A stretch of DNA of 7,156 bases from Chitinispirillales bacterium (GTDB lineage Bacteria > Fibrobacterota > Chitinivibrionia > Chitinivibrionales > Chitinispirillaceae). The position numbers and the translations under genes are program-made. The stretch spans positions 1-7,156 of the forward strand of contig JAIRUL010000029.1 in NCBI GenBank assembly GCA_031254445.1, in the 5' to 3' direction. Every line of letters begins with the position of its first letter. The first letter of the stretch is position 1. The notes under the pieces are model-generated. The model saw nothing but the letters and a program-made list of their open reading frames with translations, searched no databases and was not told where the DNA came from. Shown piece after piece: positions 1 through 6,227 of the stretch.

Positions 1-1
1 T

Positions 2-55
2 TCCACGATGGATACCTATGGCAACGCCATCCCGTTTGGGGACGGCGCTATTTAG
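2..55 (+). CDS. possible 3' end of an upstream gene (partial)
   Basis: Frame 2 is open from the window edge to a TAG at 53-55 and would encode about 17 residues ending in ...NAIPFGDGAI. It lies on the same strand as the urease genes, 46 bases before ureAB. The stretch is too short to assign a family, and an open frame of this length is expected by chance. If real, it would be the last codons of a gene just upstream, possibly in the same transcript. I do not recognise it. Confidence 0.2.
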   Translation, partial: STMDTYGNAIPFGDGAI

Positions 56-69
56 CGCCAAGTAGGCGC
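44..69 (+). promoter_or_regulatory. mutually exclusive hairpin arms in the ureAB leader
   Basis: Three short complementary blocks follow one another: GGCGCT (44-49), AGCGCC (54-59) and GGCGC (65-69). The middle block can pair with the left one (6 bp, 4-base loop) or with the right one (5 bp, 5-base loop). The right-hand hairpin is followed by a run of A rather than T, so neither is a normal terminator on this strand. They end 18 bases before the ureAB Shine-Dalgarno. This could be a small alternative fold or chance in GC-rich DNA. No recognisable -35/-10 promoter was found in 1-101. Confidence 0.25.
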
Positions 70-101
70 AAAAAATACTTACCGAATAAGGGGCGACTTA
101 A

Positions 102-782
102 ATGCACTTGACGCCGAGAGAACAGGAGCGGCTCCTCACGCACTGCGCCGGGGAGCTTGCGAAGAAGCGCAAGGAGCGCGGGCTTAAGCTGAATTACCCC
201 GAAGCTATCGCGTACATCACCTCCGAGCTATTGGAAATGGCGCGGGACGGGCTTGCCGTTACCGAGCTTATGAGCGCGGGGAAGAAGCTGCTTGCCGCAG
301 GCGATGTTATGGAGGGCGTGGCGGAGATGATCCACGAGATACAGCTTGAAGCGACGTTCCCCGACGGCACGAAGCTCGTGACGGTGCACGAACCCATCAT
401 TGCGTCCGGCAAGGAGAACCCCGGCGAATTTATCTTTGACGACGGCTTGATTACGGTAAACGCGGGCAAGGCGACGCTTGAAGTCGCCGTGACCAACACC
501 GCCGACCGCCCAGTCCAAATCGGCTCGCACTTCCACTTTTTCGAGGTCAATAGGGAGCTCGATTTCGACCGCGCCTCCGCGTTCGGGATGCGGCTCGACA
601 TTCCCTCCGGCACCGCCACGCGGTTTGAGCCCGGGGAGAGGAAGAGCGTTAGGCTGACGGCCATCGGCGGCTCGCGCAAGGGGTACGGGCTGAGCGGGTT
701 GACGGACGGGAGCATGGACGACCAAAAGGTAAAGGCCGCCGCGGTCAAAAAAGCTAAATCATTAGGCTTCAAGGGGGCATAA
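102..782 (+). CDS. ureAB: urease subunit gamma/beta fusion
   Basis: Structural subunit of urease (urea + water to ammonia and carbamate, cytoplasmic). Residues 1 to about 100 are the gamma domain: LTPREQERL at the start, [20 protein letters not shown], and [13 protein letters not shown] at 87-99. Residues from about 101 are the beta domain, with PGE at 107-109, [16 protein letters not shown] at 135-150 and [16 protein letters not shown] at 164-179. The single 226-residue chain corresponds to Helicobacter UreA (about 238 aa) rather than the separate UreA and UreB of most bacteria. The tail at about 207-226 (ending AKSLGFKGA) also resembles the Helicobacter UreA tail from memory. The start is supported by AAGGGG at 88-93, eight bases before the ATG. 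The stop is four bases before ureC, so the two subunits are almost certainly co-translated from one message. Confidence 0.96.
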   Translation: MHLTPREQERLLTHCAGELAKKRKERGLKLNYPEAIAYITSELLEMARDGLAVTELMSAGKKLLAAGDVMEGVAEMIHEIQLEATFPDGTKLVTVHEPIIASGKENPGEFIFDDGLITVNAGKATLEVAVTNTADRPVQIGSHFHFFEVNRELDFDRASAFGMRLDIPSGTATRFEPGERKSVRLTAIGGSRKGYGLSGLTDGSMDDQKVKAAAVKKAKSLGFKGA

Positions 783-786
783 CGCC

Positions 787-2496
787 ATGTTTCAGATGAC
801 GAGAAGGCAATACGCGGGCATGTACGGGCCCACAACCGGCGACCGCATCCGCCTTGGGGACACGAGTTTGATTATTGAGGTCGAAAGGGATTTGACCGTA
901 TACGGCGAAGAGGCGAAGTTCGGCGGCGGGAAATCGCTGCGGGACGGCATGGGGCAGTCATGCGGCGCGCTCGACGCCGAATGCCCCGACACGGTAATCA
1001 CTAACGCTGTCATCCTAGATTATACCGGAATCATCAAGGCCGACATCGGCATAAAAAACGGGAAAATATGCGCCATTGGCAAGGCGGGAAACCCAGACAT
1101 CATGGACGGCGTAACAAAGGGGCTCACCGTGGGCGCGTCCACCGAGGTTATCGCCGGGGAGGGGATGATAGCCACCGCCGGCGGCGTCGACACGCACATA
1201 CATTTTATCAGCCCCACGCAGATAGAGGCCGCGCTGTACTCAGGCGTCACCACCATGATAGGCGGCGGGACGGGCCCTGCGGACGGCACCAACGCCACCA
1301 CCTGCACGCCCGGGCGTTTCAACATCGAAAAGATGCTCGAAGCGGCGGAGGCCTACCCGATGAACCTCGGATTCCTTGGCAAAGGCAACAGCGCGGACGC
1401 GGCCACGCTCGTCGAGCAAATAGAGGCCGGCGCGTGCGGCCTGAAGATCCACGAAGACTGGGGCTCCACCCCTGCGGCCATCCGCGCGGCGCTTGACGCG
1501 GCGGACAAGCACGATGTGCAGGTCTCCATCCACACCGACACGCTAAACGAAAGCGGCTTCGTGGAAGACACGCTCGCCGCGATCGGCGGGCGGACCATCC
1601 ACACGTACCACACCGAGGGCGCGGGCGGCGGGCACGCCCCAGACATCATCAGGGCGGCGGCTCTGCAAAACATACTCCCCTCCTCCACCAACCCGACCAT
1701 GCCGTTCACCGTCAACACGGTAGACGAGCACCTAGACATGCTGATGGTTTGCCACCACTTAGACAGCAAGGTGCCGGAGGACGTTGCGTTCGCCGACTCG
1801 CGCATACGCCCGGAAACAATCGCGGCGGAAGACGTGCTGCACGACATGGGGATATTCTCCATGATGAGCTCCGACTCGCAAGCAATGGGGCGCGTCGGCG
1901 AGGTCATCACCAGAACTTGGCAGACCGCGAGCAAGATGAAAGACCAGCGGGGCGCGCTAACGGAGGATTGCGAGCGGAACGACAATTTCCGAGCGAAGCG
2001 CTATGTGTCAAAATATACGATCAACCCCGCAGTCACCCACGGAATCTCCGAATACGTCGGCTCCGTGGAAGCGGGCAAGTATGCCGATCTAGCGATATGG
2101 AAACCGGCGCTGTTCGGCGCGAAGCCGGAGATGATTATAAAAGGCGGTTTCATAACCGCCTCCAAAATGGGCGACGCCAACGCCTCCATCCCAACGCCGC
2201 AGCCCGTAATCTACACAAAGATGTTCGGCGCGGCAGGCTTAGCGCAAAACCGCACCTGCATCACCTTCGTATCAAGCGCCGCCGCAAAGAATATTGCAAA
2301 GCGCCTAGACCTGCGCCGCATAGTCCTACCGGTAAAAAAATGCCGCTCAATTTCAAAATCAGACATGCAGTACAACAATCGTACCGGCGATATAAAAGTA
2401 GACCCGGAAACGTATACGGTAACGGTGGACGGAGAGCGGATAACGTGCGAACCGGCAAATCAGTTGCCGCTAACACAGAAGTATTATTTGTTTTGA
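787..2496 (+). CDS. ureC: urease subunit alpha (catalytic)
   Basis: Catalytic subunit, 569 residues, the usual family length. All expected active-site residues are visible: nickel ligands H137 and H139 (DTHIHF), the lysine that becomes carbamylated K220 (GLKIHED), H222, H249 (SIHTD), H275 ([14 protein letters not shown]), and D363 ([12 protein letters not shown]). The mobile flap carries C322-H323 (MVCHHLD). Numbering is one higher than Helicobacter pylori UreB, which it resembles along its whole length, including the C-terminal LPVKKCR and QYNNRTGDI segments. The start at 787 follows AAGGGGG at 771-777 with a nine-base spacer. A second in-frame ATG three codons on (796) is a weaker alternative. 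The gene lies four bases after ureAB, and its stop codon falls inside a dispersed repeat element. No frameshift or missing residue was seen, so activity is expected once nickel is inserted. Confidence 0.98.
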   Translation: MFQMTRRQYAGMYGPTTGDRIRLGDTSLIIEVERDLTVYGEEAKFGGGKSLRDGMGQSCGALDAECPDTVITNAVILDYTGIIKADIGIKNGKICAIGKAGNPDIMDGVTKGLTVGASTEVIAGEGMIATAGGVDTHIHFISPTQIEAALYSGVTTMIGGGTGPADGTNATTCTPGRFNIEKMLEAAEAYPMNLGFLGKGNSADAATLVEQIEAGACGLKIHEDWGSTPAAIRAALDAADKHDVQVSIHTDTLNESGFVEDTLAAIGGRTIHTYHTEGAGGGHAPDIIRAAALQNILPSSTNPTMPFTVNTVDEHLDMLMVCHHLDSKVPEDVAFADSRIRPETIAAEDVLHDMGIFSMMSSDSQAMGRVGEVITRTWQTASKMKDQRGALTEDCERNDNFRAKRYVSKYTINPAVTHGISEYVGSVEAGKYADLAIWKPALFGAKPEMIIKGGFITASKMGDANASIPTPQPVIYTKMFGAAGLAQNRTCITFVSSAAAKNIAKRLDLRRIVLPVKKCRSISKSDMQYNNRTGDIKVDPETYTVTVDGERITCEPANQLPLTQKYYLF

Positions 2497-2527
2497 CTTT
2501 AAGATTTTGACTTTGACCTTGACCTTT
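2491..2527 (+). repeat. partial copy of intergenic repeat (tail only)
   Basis: The T-rich stretch at the ureC stop begins with an 18-base block (2491-2508) identical to 4724-4741 in the long repeat before ureG. It continues with short GACTTT/GACCTT units. The ureC TGA (2494-2496) lies inside it. It fills most of the 53-base gap before ureE. It is AT-rich and contrasts sharply with the flanking coding DNA. Only the tail of the repeat is present, without the hairpin. Confidence 0.6.
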
Positions 2528-2549
2528 ATGTTTCAGGACCAATACTATT

Positions 2550-2993
2550 ATGATTATCGAAAAAATCATCGGCCCCCTACCCGACCGCGATTCCGACAAG
2601 CCTATCGAGACCGTTCCTTTTGAATGGTTCGAGCAGAACAACAAGATACTGAAAAAAGTATCGTCAAGCGGAGCCGACATCGGCCTCAGGCTCTCCGAAC
2701 CGCTCTACGACGGCGCGATCTTGTTTGAGGATAATGACAAGATCATCGCGCTCTCGCTTAAGCCCTGCGAGTTGACAAAGGTGAACGCCTCCTCCATGCG
2801 CGAGATGGGGCGCGTGTGCTTTGAGCTTGGAAATAGGCATTTGCCTCTCTCTATCGGAGACGCTTGGGTGTGCACGCCATACGACAGCCCTACTTTCGAG
2901 CATCTGCGCAAACTCGGATTTAGCTGCGAGCGCATAACCGAGAAATTCACGCCGGAGGCCGCCGCGCGGGGGCACCGCCATCACCATGAATAA
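2550..2993 (+). CDS. ureE: urease nickel metallochaperone UreE
   Basis: UreE dimers carry Ni2+ and pass it to the UreG-containing maturation complex. The protein has 147 residues. The N-terminal peptide-binding-like domain starts MIIEKIIG, as in Helicobacter UreE, with EWFEQ at 25-29. The metal-binding domain contains the family signature GNRH at 94-97, whose H97 is the dimer-interface nickel ligand. The C-terminus is a short histidine-rich tail, GHRHHHE (141-147), much shorter than the Klebsiella poly-His tail but likely an additional nickel site. The start follows an AGGA at 2535-2538 with an 11-base spacer, rather long. The gene begins 53 bases after ureC, and its last 8 bases overlap the ureF start, so UreF translation is probably coupled to it. 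Confidence 0.94.
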   Translation: MIIEKIIGPLPDRDSDKPIETVPFEWFEQNNKILKKVSSSGADIGLRLSEPLYDGAILFEDNDKIIALSLKPCELTKVNASSMREMGRVCFELGNRHLPLSIGDAWVCTPYDSPTFEHLRKLGFSCERITEKFTPEAAARGHRHHHE

Positions 2994-3648
2994 GATGCTC
3001 CCGCTGTATCAAGCGTTCGACGCGCTCTTCCCCGTTGGCTCGTACGCCATGTCCGGCGGTATGGAAACGTACACGCAGGCGGGCATAGTCCGCGACAAAG
3101 AGACCCTAACCGCCTTTCTGAACGCCCAGCTGTACATCCTGCCGTACAGCGATATCGGCATGGCGGCAAAGGCGGCGGAGGGCGCGGATTTTATTTTTTT
3201 AGACAACCTATGCGCCGCAATGAAGCACCCATACGAAATACGCATGGGAAGCCAAAAATTATGCTCACGCTTCCTAAAAGCGCAGGCGGAGCTATCCAAT
3301 TACAAGACTCTAGCCGCCTACCGCGCAGCAATCTCGGAGGGTCTTTGCCACGGGCATTACCCCGTGGCGATAGGCCTGTTCGTCCGCGATACAAGCGCGC
3401 CCGTAAGCGAGGCAATGGAGCTGTACTGTTACAGTATCTTATCCTTGGCGGTGAACCATGCCGTAAAGCTTATTCCTCTTGGTCAATCGGACGGTCAATC
3501 TGCGCTGTTTGAGGCTATGCGATTAATTCCGGATGTAGTAAAAAAGGCGGTAGATGTATCAATGGATGATTTGGGGGTGTCGGGGTACGGGTTCGATTTG
3601 CGGGCGATGGGGCATGAGATGTTAAGGGGGAGGCTGTATAGTTCTTAG
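2986..3648 (+). CDS. ureF: urease accessory protein UreF
   Basis: UreF joins UreD and UreG in the apo-urease activation complex and acts as the checkpoint for UreG GTP hydrolysis. The 220-residue, mostly helical protein has the family landmarks: FPVGSY at 15-20 followed by SGGMETY, HGHYPVAIG at 122-130, NHAVKLIPLGQSDGQ at 157-171, and a C-terminal GHEMLRGRLY (209-218) matching the conserved tail that contacts UreD. It is somewhat shorter than Helicobacter UreF (about 254-256 aa), mainly at the N-terminus, but within family range. The ATG lies inside the last codons of ureE (8-base overlap), and no close Shine-Dalgarno is present, so translational coupling is likely. It is followed by a convergent toxin gene, 58 bases away, rather than by ureG. 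Confidence 0.94.
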   Translation: MNKMLPLYQAFDALFPVGSYAMSGGMETYTQAGIVRDKETLTAFLNAQLYILPYSDIGMAAKAAEGADFIFLDNLCAAMKHPYEIRMGSQKLCSRFLKAQAELSNYKTLAAYRAAISEGLCHGHYPVAIGLFVRDTSAPVSEAMELYCYSILSLAVNHAVKLIPLGQSDGQSALFEAMRLIPDVVKKAVDVSMDDLGVSGYGFDLRAMGHEMLRGRLYSS

Positions 3649-3657
3649 AAAGCCACC

Positions 3658-3707
3658 TTCAAAGGATAAAAATCAAAATCTTTTAAATTTTTTGGGGACG
3701 GGGCAGC
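3658..3707 (-). repeat. partial copy of intergenic repeat, inverted
   Basis: Read on the - strand this is the second half of the repeat seen at 4610-4769 and 6900-7025: GCCCCGTCCCC, then AAAAAATTTAAAA (one base different from the others), then GATTTTGATTTTTATCC as in the 6900-7025 copy. The hairpin half is missing. The toxin stop codon (3707-3709) abuts its 5' edge, so the element sits directly downstream of the toxin on the same strand. It occupies most of the convergent gap between ureF and the toxin. I see no convincing stem-loop terminator for either gene here. Confidence 0.65.
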
Positions 3708-4120
3708 TACAAGGGGTTCACAATATCTAGGTACTCTTTCGCGGTTAGTATCCTGATGCCCTTGTATTCCTTGATGGTCAGCAGGTCGAGGTCGCCTGTG
3801 ATAACGCAGTCCGCTTTGGCGGCTACGGCGCATTCGATATATTTAATATCTTTGGGGTCTCTGCAAACCACGCCTATCTGATGTTGCGGCAGGACAATGA
3901 CTTTGTTGCCGTATTTTTCAATATCTGTTATTACGTAATCAAACTGTTCTTTGCTGAGTCCGAATTTAGGCCGCCCGAATACGTTTTTAACTTCGTTCAT
4001 AATCTCATCTGTAATAAATAGCGCATCTAATTTTTTAGCGTACCTCGTTGTAATCCAGCGCACATCACCGCCATAAATATACGCGGAGATAAAAATATTA
4101 GTGTCTACGACTATATTCAT
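3707..4120 (-). CDS. PIN-domain toxin ribonuclease (VapC-like, COG1569 type)
   Basis: Toxin half of a type II TA pair. PIN-domain toxins cut RNA using Mg2+ or Mn2+ held by acidic residues. The 137-residue protein is one PIN domain. Visible features are VVDTNIFISA with D6 and N8, a second acidic residue E43 (ITDEIMNEV), DPKDIKYIECAVAAKADCVI with D91, and TGDLDLL with D110 and D112. All canonical acids are present, so the toxin looks active. The DP.D..(I/L)E.A....AD..(I/V)TGD.DLL pattern is typical of the COG1569 'putative toxin component, PIN family' group rather than classical VapC. Its ATG overlaps the antitoxin stop by four bases (ATGA), giving translational coupling. The pair is antisense to the urease genes. 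A truncated copy of its 5' end lies at 6591-6698. The RNA target is unknown. Confidence 0.9.
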   Translation of the reverse strand: MNIVVDTNIFISAYIYGGDVRWITTRYAKKLDALFITDEIMNEVKNVFGRPKFGLSKEQFDYVITDIEKYGNKVIVLPQHQIGVVCRDPKDIKYIECAVAAKADCVITGDLDLLTIKEYKGIRILTAKEYLDIVNPL

Positions 4121-4350
4121 TGGGCGCGGCTACTCTGTTCTTCGCGGTATTGCCTGATTTCCTCATTGATTACCCCCGGCGTAATACCGAGGCGTCTACC
4201 GTGCGCGTTAAGCTCATCTATTGCCTTTTCGCGCAGATAGATCTCTATCGCCTCGCCGACCAACTCTTCGCGGCTGCGCTCTTCCTTTTTCGCGAATTCG
4301 TCTACTTTACGCAAAAGGTCGTCTCGGAACGGAATGGTAAGCGTCGTCAT
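4117..4350 (-). CDS. ribbon-helix-helix antitoxin of the PIN toxin
   Basis: The 77-residue protein begins with an RHH/CopG-like DNA-binding segment: a beta strand TTLTIPF (2-8), helices about 9-22 and 26-40, then LREKAIDELN. A charged C-terminal part (about 55-77) probably binds and blocks the toxin. The start chosen is the ATG at 4350. It has GGAG at 4358-4361 with a seven-base spacer, and the RHH fold starts right there. A frame open further upstream to 4452 would add 34 residues encoded by promoter-like DNA and is rejected. The stop overlaps the toxin start. RHH antitoxins usually repress their own promoter together with the toxin, and the candidate control region is immediately upstream. 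A broken near-identical copy lies at 6695-6868. Confidence 0.88.
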   Translation of the reverse strand: MTTLTIPFRDDLLRKVDEFAKKEERSREELVGEAIEIYLREKAIDELNAHGRRLGITPGVINEEIRQYREEQSSRAQ

Positions 4351-4430
4351 GGATATTCTCCGTGGAATGATGTTATACTCATAATATAAGTTATACCACG
4401 GGTATCTGTGAGAATTTTTAATTTTTTTAG
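4351..4430 (-). promoter_or_regulatory. upstream control block of the PIN TA pair
   Basis: This block is nearly the same as 6552-6630, which precedes an unrelated antitoxin. Shared runs include CTCCGTGGAATGATGT, AATATAAGTTAT and GGTATCTGTG (+ strand readings). It holds the Shine-Dalgarno of the antitoxin, a -10-like TATATTAT on the - strand about 30-40 bases before the ATG, a direct repeat of GTTATAC (4372-4378 and 4390-4396), and a small inverted repeat ATACC-ACG-GGTAT (4393-4405). The repeats are candidate antitoxin operators. No good -35 hexamer was found. Confidence 0.5.
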
Positions 4431-4609
4431 TAAAAATAACCCACGAAATCAATATCTTTTAAAGAATTTGGCCTTGATGGGGATCGCATTAATATATATT
4501 TTCTAGAAGATGGGGACGCGGCCTAAAGCAAAAGGCGCCTGCGAAAAATGCCCCTATAGCCTTTTTCGTCTATCTTTTGGAAAAATACATCGAGGGCGGC
4601 TTTATCGCC
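4431..4609. other. non-coding stretch without a recognisable gene
   Basis: About 180 bases between the TA control block and the hairpin repeat. It is AT-rich to about 4505, then mixed. A - strand frame here reads ALDVFFQKIDEKGYRGIF, which looks protein-like, but it has no start, no partner and no family I recognise. A TTGATG at 4474-4479 followed by an AT-rich run near 4491-4502 is a weak + strand promoter candidate that could serve ureG and ureD. Nothing here is firm. Confidence 0.35.
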
Positions 4610-4769
4610 CAGTATCCTCCCCCGCCTCTTCTTTTGGGGGAGGATACTGATAGGAGGGGGCTTATGTATCGGGGCGTTACGGGCTCCACCCCAGTCCCCA
4701 AAAGATTTAAAAGAATTTAAAAATTTTGACTTTAAGATTTTAAAGGCTTTAAAGATTTTGACTTTTAAA
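4610..4769 (+). repeat. long copy of hairpin-bearing intergenic repeat
   Basis: The element starts with a perfect 14-bp inverted repeat (4610-4623 with 4636-4649, 12-base loop). A G-rich stretch follows, then ATCGGGGCGTTACGGG (4668-4683), then GTCCCCAAAAGATTTAAAA (4694-4712), and then a T/A-rich tail with GACTTT-type units. The 16- and 19-base blocks are exactly repeated at 6952-6967 and 6978-6996. Part of the tail recurs at 2491-2508. No transposase is present, so this is a non-coding dispersed element (REP- or MITE-like in character, family not recognised). Its tail runs into the ureG ribosome binding site. Confidence 0.8.
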
Positions 4770-4782
4770 AGGACAACCCTAT

Positions 4783-5388
4783 ATGTCATACGTAAAAATA
4801 GGAGTAGGCGGCCCAGTAGGTTCCGGCAAGACGGCGTTAATCGAACGCCTGACGCGGGCGATGGCGGATAAATACAGCATCTGCGTTGTAACGAACGACA
4901 TTTACACAAGGGAAGACGCGGAATTTTTAATCAAAAATTCCGTCCTCCCGCAAGAGCGCATCGTAGGCGTGGAGACCGGCGGCTGCCCGCATACCGCCAT
5001 ACGCGAAGACTGCTCCATGAACCTAGAGGCCGTCGAGGAGATGGCGGGTAAATTCCCCGATGCGCAAATCATATTTATAGAAAGCGGCGGTGACAACCTC
5101 TCGGCTACGTTCTCGCCGGAGCTCGCCGATGCGTCAATCTACGTAATCGACGTGGCGCAGGGCGATAAAATTCCGCGCAAGGGCGGACCGGGCGTTACCC
5201 GCTCTGATTTGCTCGTCATCAACAAGACCGACTTGGCGCAGATGGTGGGGGCGAGCCTAGAGGTTATGGCATCCGATTCCGAAAAGGCGCGGGGCGGGCG
5301 GCCGTTTCTGTTCACCAATCTGAAGACTGCGGGCGGCGTTGACAAGGTGGTAGAGTGGATCCAAAAGAGCGCGCTGCTTGAGGAGTAG
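4783..5388 (+). CDS. ureG: urease maturation GTPase UreG
   Basis: SIMIBI-class GTPase that powers nickel delivery to the urease active site in a complex with UreF and UreD, receiving metal from UreE. It has 201 residues, the normal length. Motifs: P-loop GPVGSGKT (10-17), [13 protein letters not shown] with the nickel-binding CPH at 68-70, IESGGDN at 99-105, and the guanine-specificity motif NKTD at 147-150. It is very close to Helicobacter UreG throughout (for example [10 protein letters not shown] and [11 protein letters not shown]). The ATG at 4783 follows AAGGA at 4769-4773 with a nine-base spacer. The gene is cut off from ureF by the antisense TA module and repeat, so it needs either read-through of that region or its own promoter. 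The stop is two bases before ureD. Confidence 0.97.
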   Translation: MSYVKIGVGGPVGSGKTALIERLTRAMADKYSICVVTNDIYTREDAEFLIKNSVLPQERIVGVETGGCPHTAIREDCSMNLEAVEEMAGKFPDAQIIFIESGGDNLSATFSPELADASIYVIDVAQGDKIPRKGGPGVTRSDLLVINKTDLAQMVGASLEVMASDSEKARGGRPFLFTNLKTAGGVDKVVEWIQKSALLEE

Positions 5389-5390
5389 GC

Positions 5391-6137
5391 ATGAGCGAAC
5401 TATACGCAAAAACCGGCTTCCAAAACGGGCGCACGGTCTTGACCGGCTGCGCGTTCACCTCCCCGCTGAAAATCGCCAAGCCGTTTTACCGCGATAGCGG
5501 GTACACGGAGCTTATGGTTATGTGCGCAAGCCCCGGAATGCTCTCCGGCGACCGCTTCGACATGGCGTTTGACATGGGGGAAAACACGAAAACAATCATC
5601 TCTACGCAATCCTGCCAAAAGCTGTACAATACCGGAGAGGGGGCGGCGGCGCAGAGCCTCAAAATAGAGGTGGGAGAAAACGCCTCGCTCTTCTACTGCC
5701 CCTACCCCGCCATCCCCTTCGCCAAAAACAGATTCCGCGCAAGCGCGGAAATAGCGTTAAGCCGCAGCTCCAAGCTCTTCTTCGGGGACATCCTCTCCTG
5801 CGGTCGGCACGGCATGGGCGAGCGCTTCGCGTTCTCGGAGTACGTATCCAAAACTACGGTATCGATAGACGGCAAACCGGCGTTCGTGGACGCGTCGCGG
5901 CTAATCCCAAGCGAGGCGGCGGTGGGCGGCATAGGATTCTTTGAGGGATACACGTGCCAGGGGCTGCTGTATCTGTACGGATACGAAACCGTCTCCCTGC
6001 CAAAGCGCGCAAACCTAGAAGCCGCCGTATCTAGGTCGCACAAAGGCCAAAGCGTCCGCATACTGAGCAACGACGCCGACGCGGTTTATCGGTTTGCGGT
6101 AGAGCTGTTTTGGGCGGGGCAGGCATCGGATACTTAA
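5391..6137 (+). CDS. ureD: urease accessory protein UreD (UreH)
   Basis: UreD binds apo-urease directly and forms the UreD-UreF-UreG scaffold with a tunnel for nickel. The protein has 248 residues. Family landmarks are SPGMLSGDR at 47-55, STQSCQKLYNT at 71-81, CPYPAIPF at 103-110, a GRHGMGERF segment at 138-146, and FFEGYTCQGLL near 183-193. It is named ureH in Helicobacter (about 265 aa). The present protein ends somewhat earlier, at ...VELFWAGQASDT. AGGAG at 5381-5385 lies within the last codons of ureG, and the start is two bases after the ureG stop. The stop codon lies in a TTAA palindrome shared with a truncated toxin gene on the other strand, so the last few residues may have been altered by a recombination junction. 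The core looks intact. Confidence 0.93.
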   Translation: MSELYAKTGFQNGRTVLTGCAFTSPLKIAKPFYRDSGYTELMVMCASPGMLSGDRFDMAFDMGENTKTIISTQSCQKLYNTGEGAAAQSLKIEVGENASLFYCPYPAIPFAKNRFRASAEIALSRSSKLFFGDILSCGRHGMGERFAFSEYVSKTTVSIDGKPAFVDASRLIPSEAAVGGIGFFEGYTCQGLLYLYGYETVSLPKRANLEAAVSRSHKGQSVRILSNDADAVYRFAVELFWAGQASDT

Positions 6138-6223
6138 GGATTTTGGCGGCGCATGTCTTTATAGCGCTTACGCATCAATTTAACATCCCTATTGAACGCG
6201 CCGACAACCCCGTAGTGCAACAT
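6134..6223 (-). pseudogene. truncated YafQ/RelE-type toxin remnant (29 codons)
   Basis: On the - strand, four bases after the antitoxin stop, an ATG opens a 29-codon frame. Its residues 10-25 (FNRDVKLMRKRYKDMR) match the first helix of YafQ-type toxins; E. coli YafQ has SKDVKLAQKRHKDM at the same place. YafQ is about 92 residues, so roughly the last two thirds, including the catalytic core, are missing. The frame ends at a TAA formed where the sequence meets the 3' end of ureD. It should be inactive. The position just after an antitoxin is where the partner toxin of that family belongs. Confidence 0.7.
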
Positions 6224-6227
6224 GGCC

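Noticed and set aside
194..835. Long - strand open frame (213 codons) antisense to ureAB
   Set aside because: It lies opposite a strongly conserved gene, and its serine/proline-rich translation matches nothing. GC-rich coding DNA routinely leaves such antisense frames.
1353..1985. - strand open frame of 210 codons opposite ureC
   Set aside because: The composition is that of a frame shadow, with no ribosome site and no recognisable motif, and it is fully explained by ureC codon structure.
1749..2510. + strand frame of 253 codons overlapping the 3' half of ureC
   Set aside because: It is a +1 shadow of ureC, very rich in Arg/His/Gly, with no ribosome site. UreC itself is intact across the region.
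2491..2527. GACTTT/GACCTT units as a CRISPR-like or tandem repeat array
   Set aside because: The units are only 6-7 bases, irregular and without spacers. The similarity to the dispersed repeat tail explains them.
4351..4452. N-terminal extension of the RHH antitoxin
   Set aside because: The upstream codons correspond to the shared promoter/operator block, and the ATG at 4350 has a properly spaced GGAG.
4610..4649. The 14-bp hairpin as an intrinsic terminator
   Set aside because: No T tract follows on the + strand, and on the - strand the stem is not followed by a clean T run either. It is better treated as part of the repeat.
4523..4909. - strand frame of 128 codons across the hairpin repeat into ureG
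   Set aside because: It runs through the repeat and antisense to ureG, with no start signal. The piece ALDVFFQKIDEKGYRGIF near its end looks protein-like but has no family I know.
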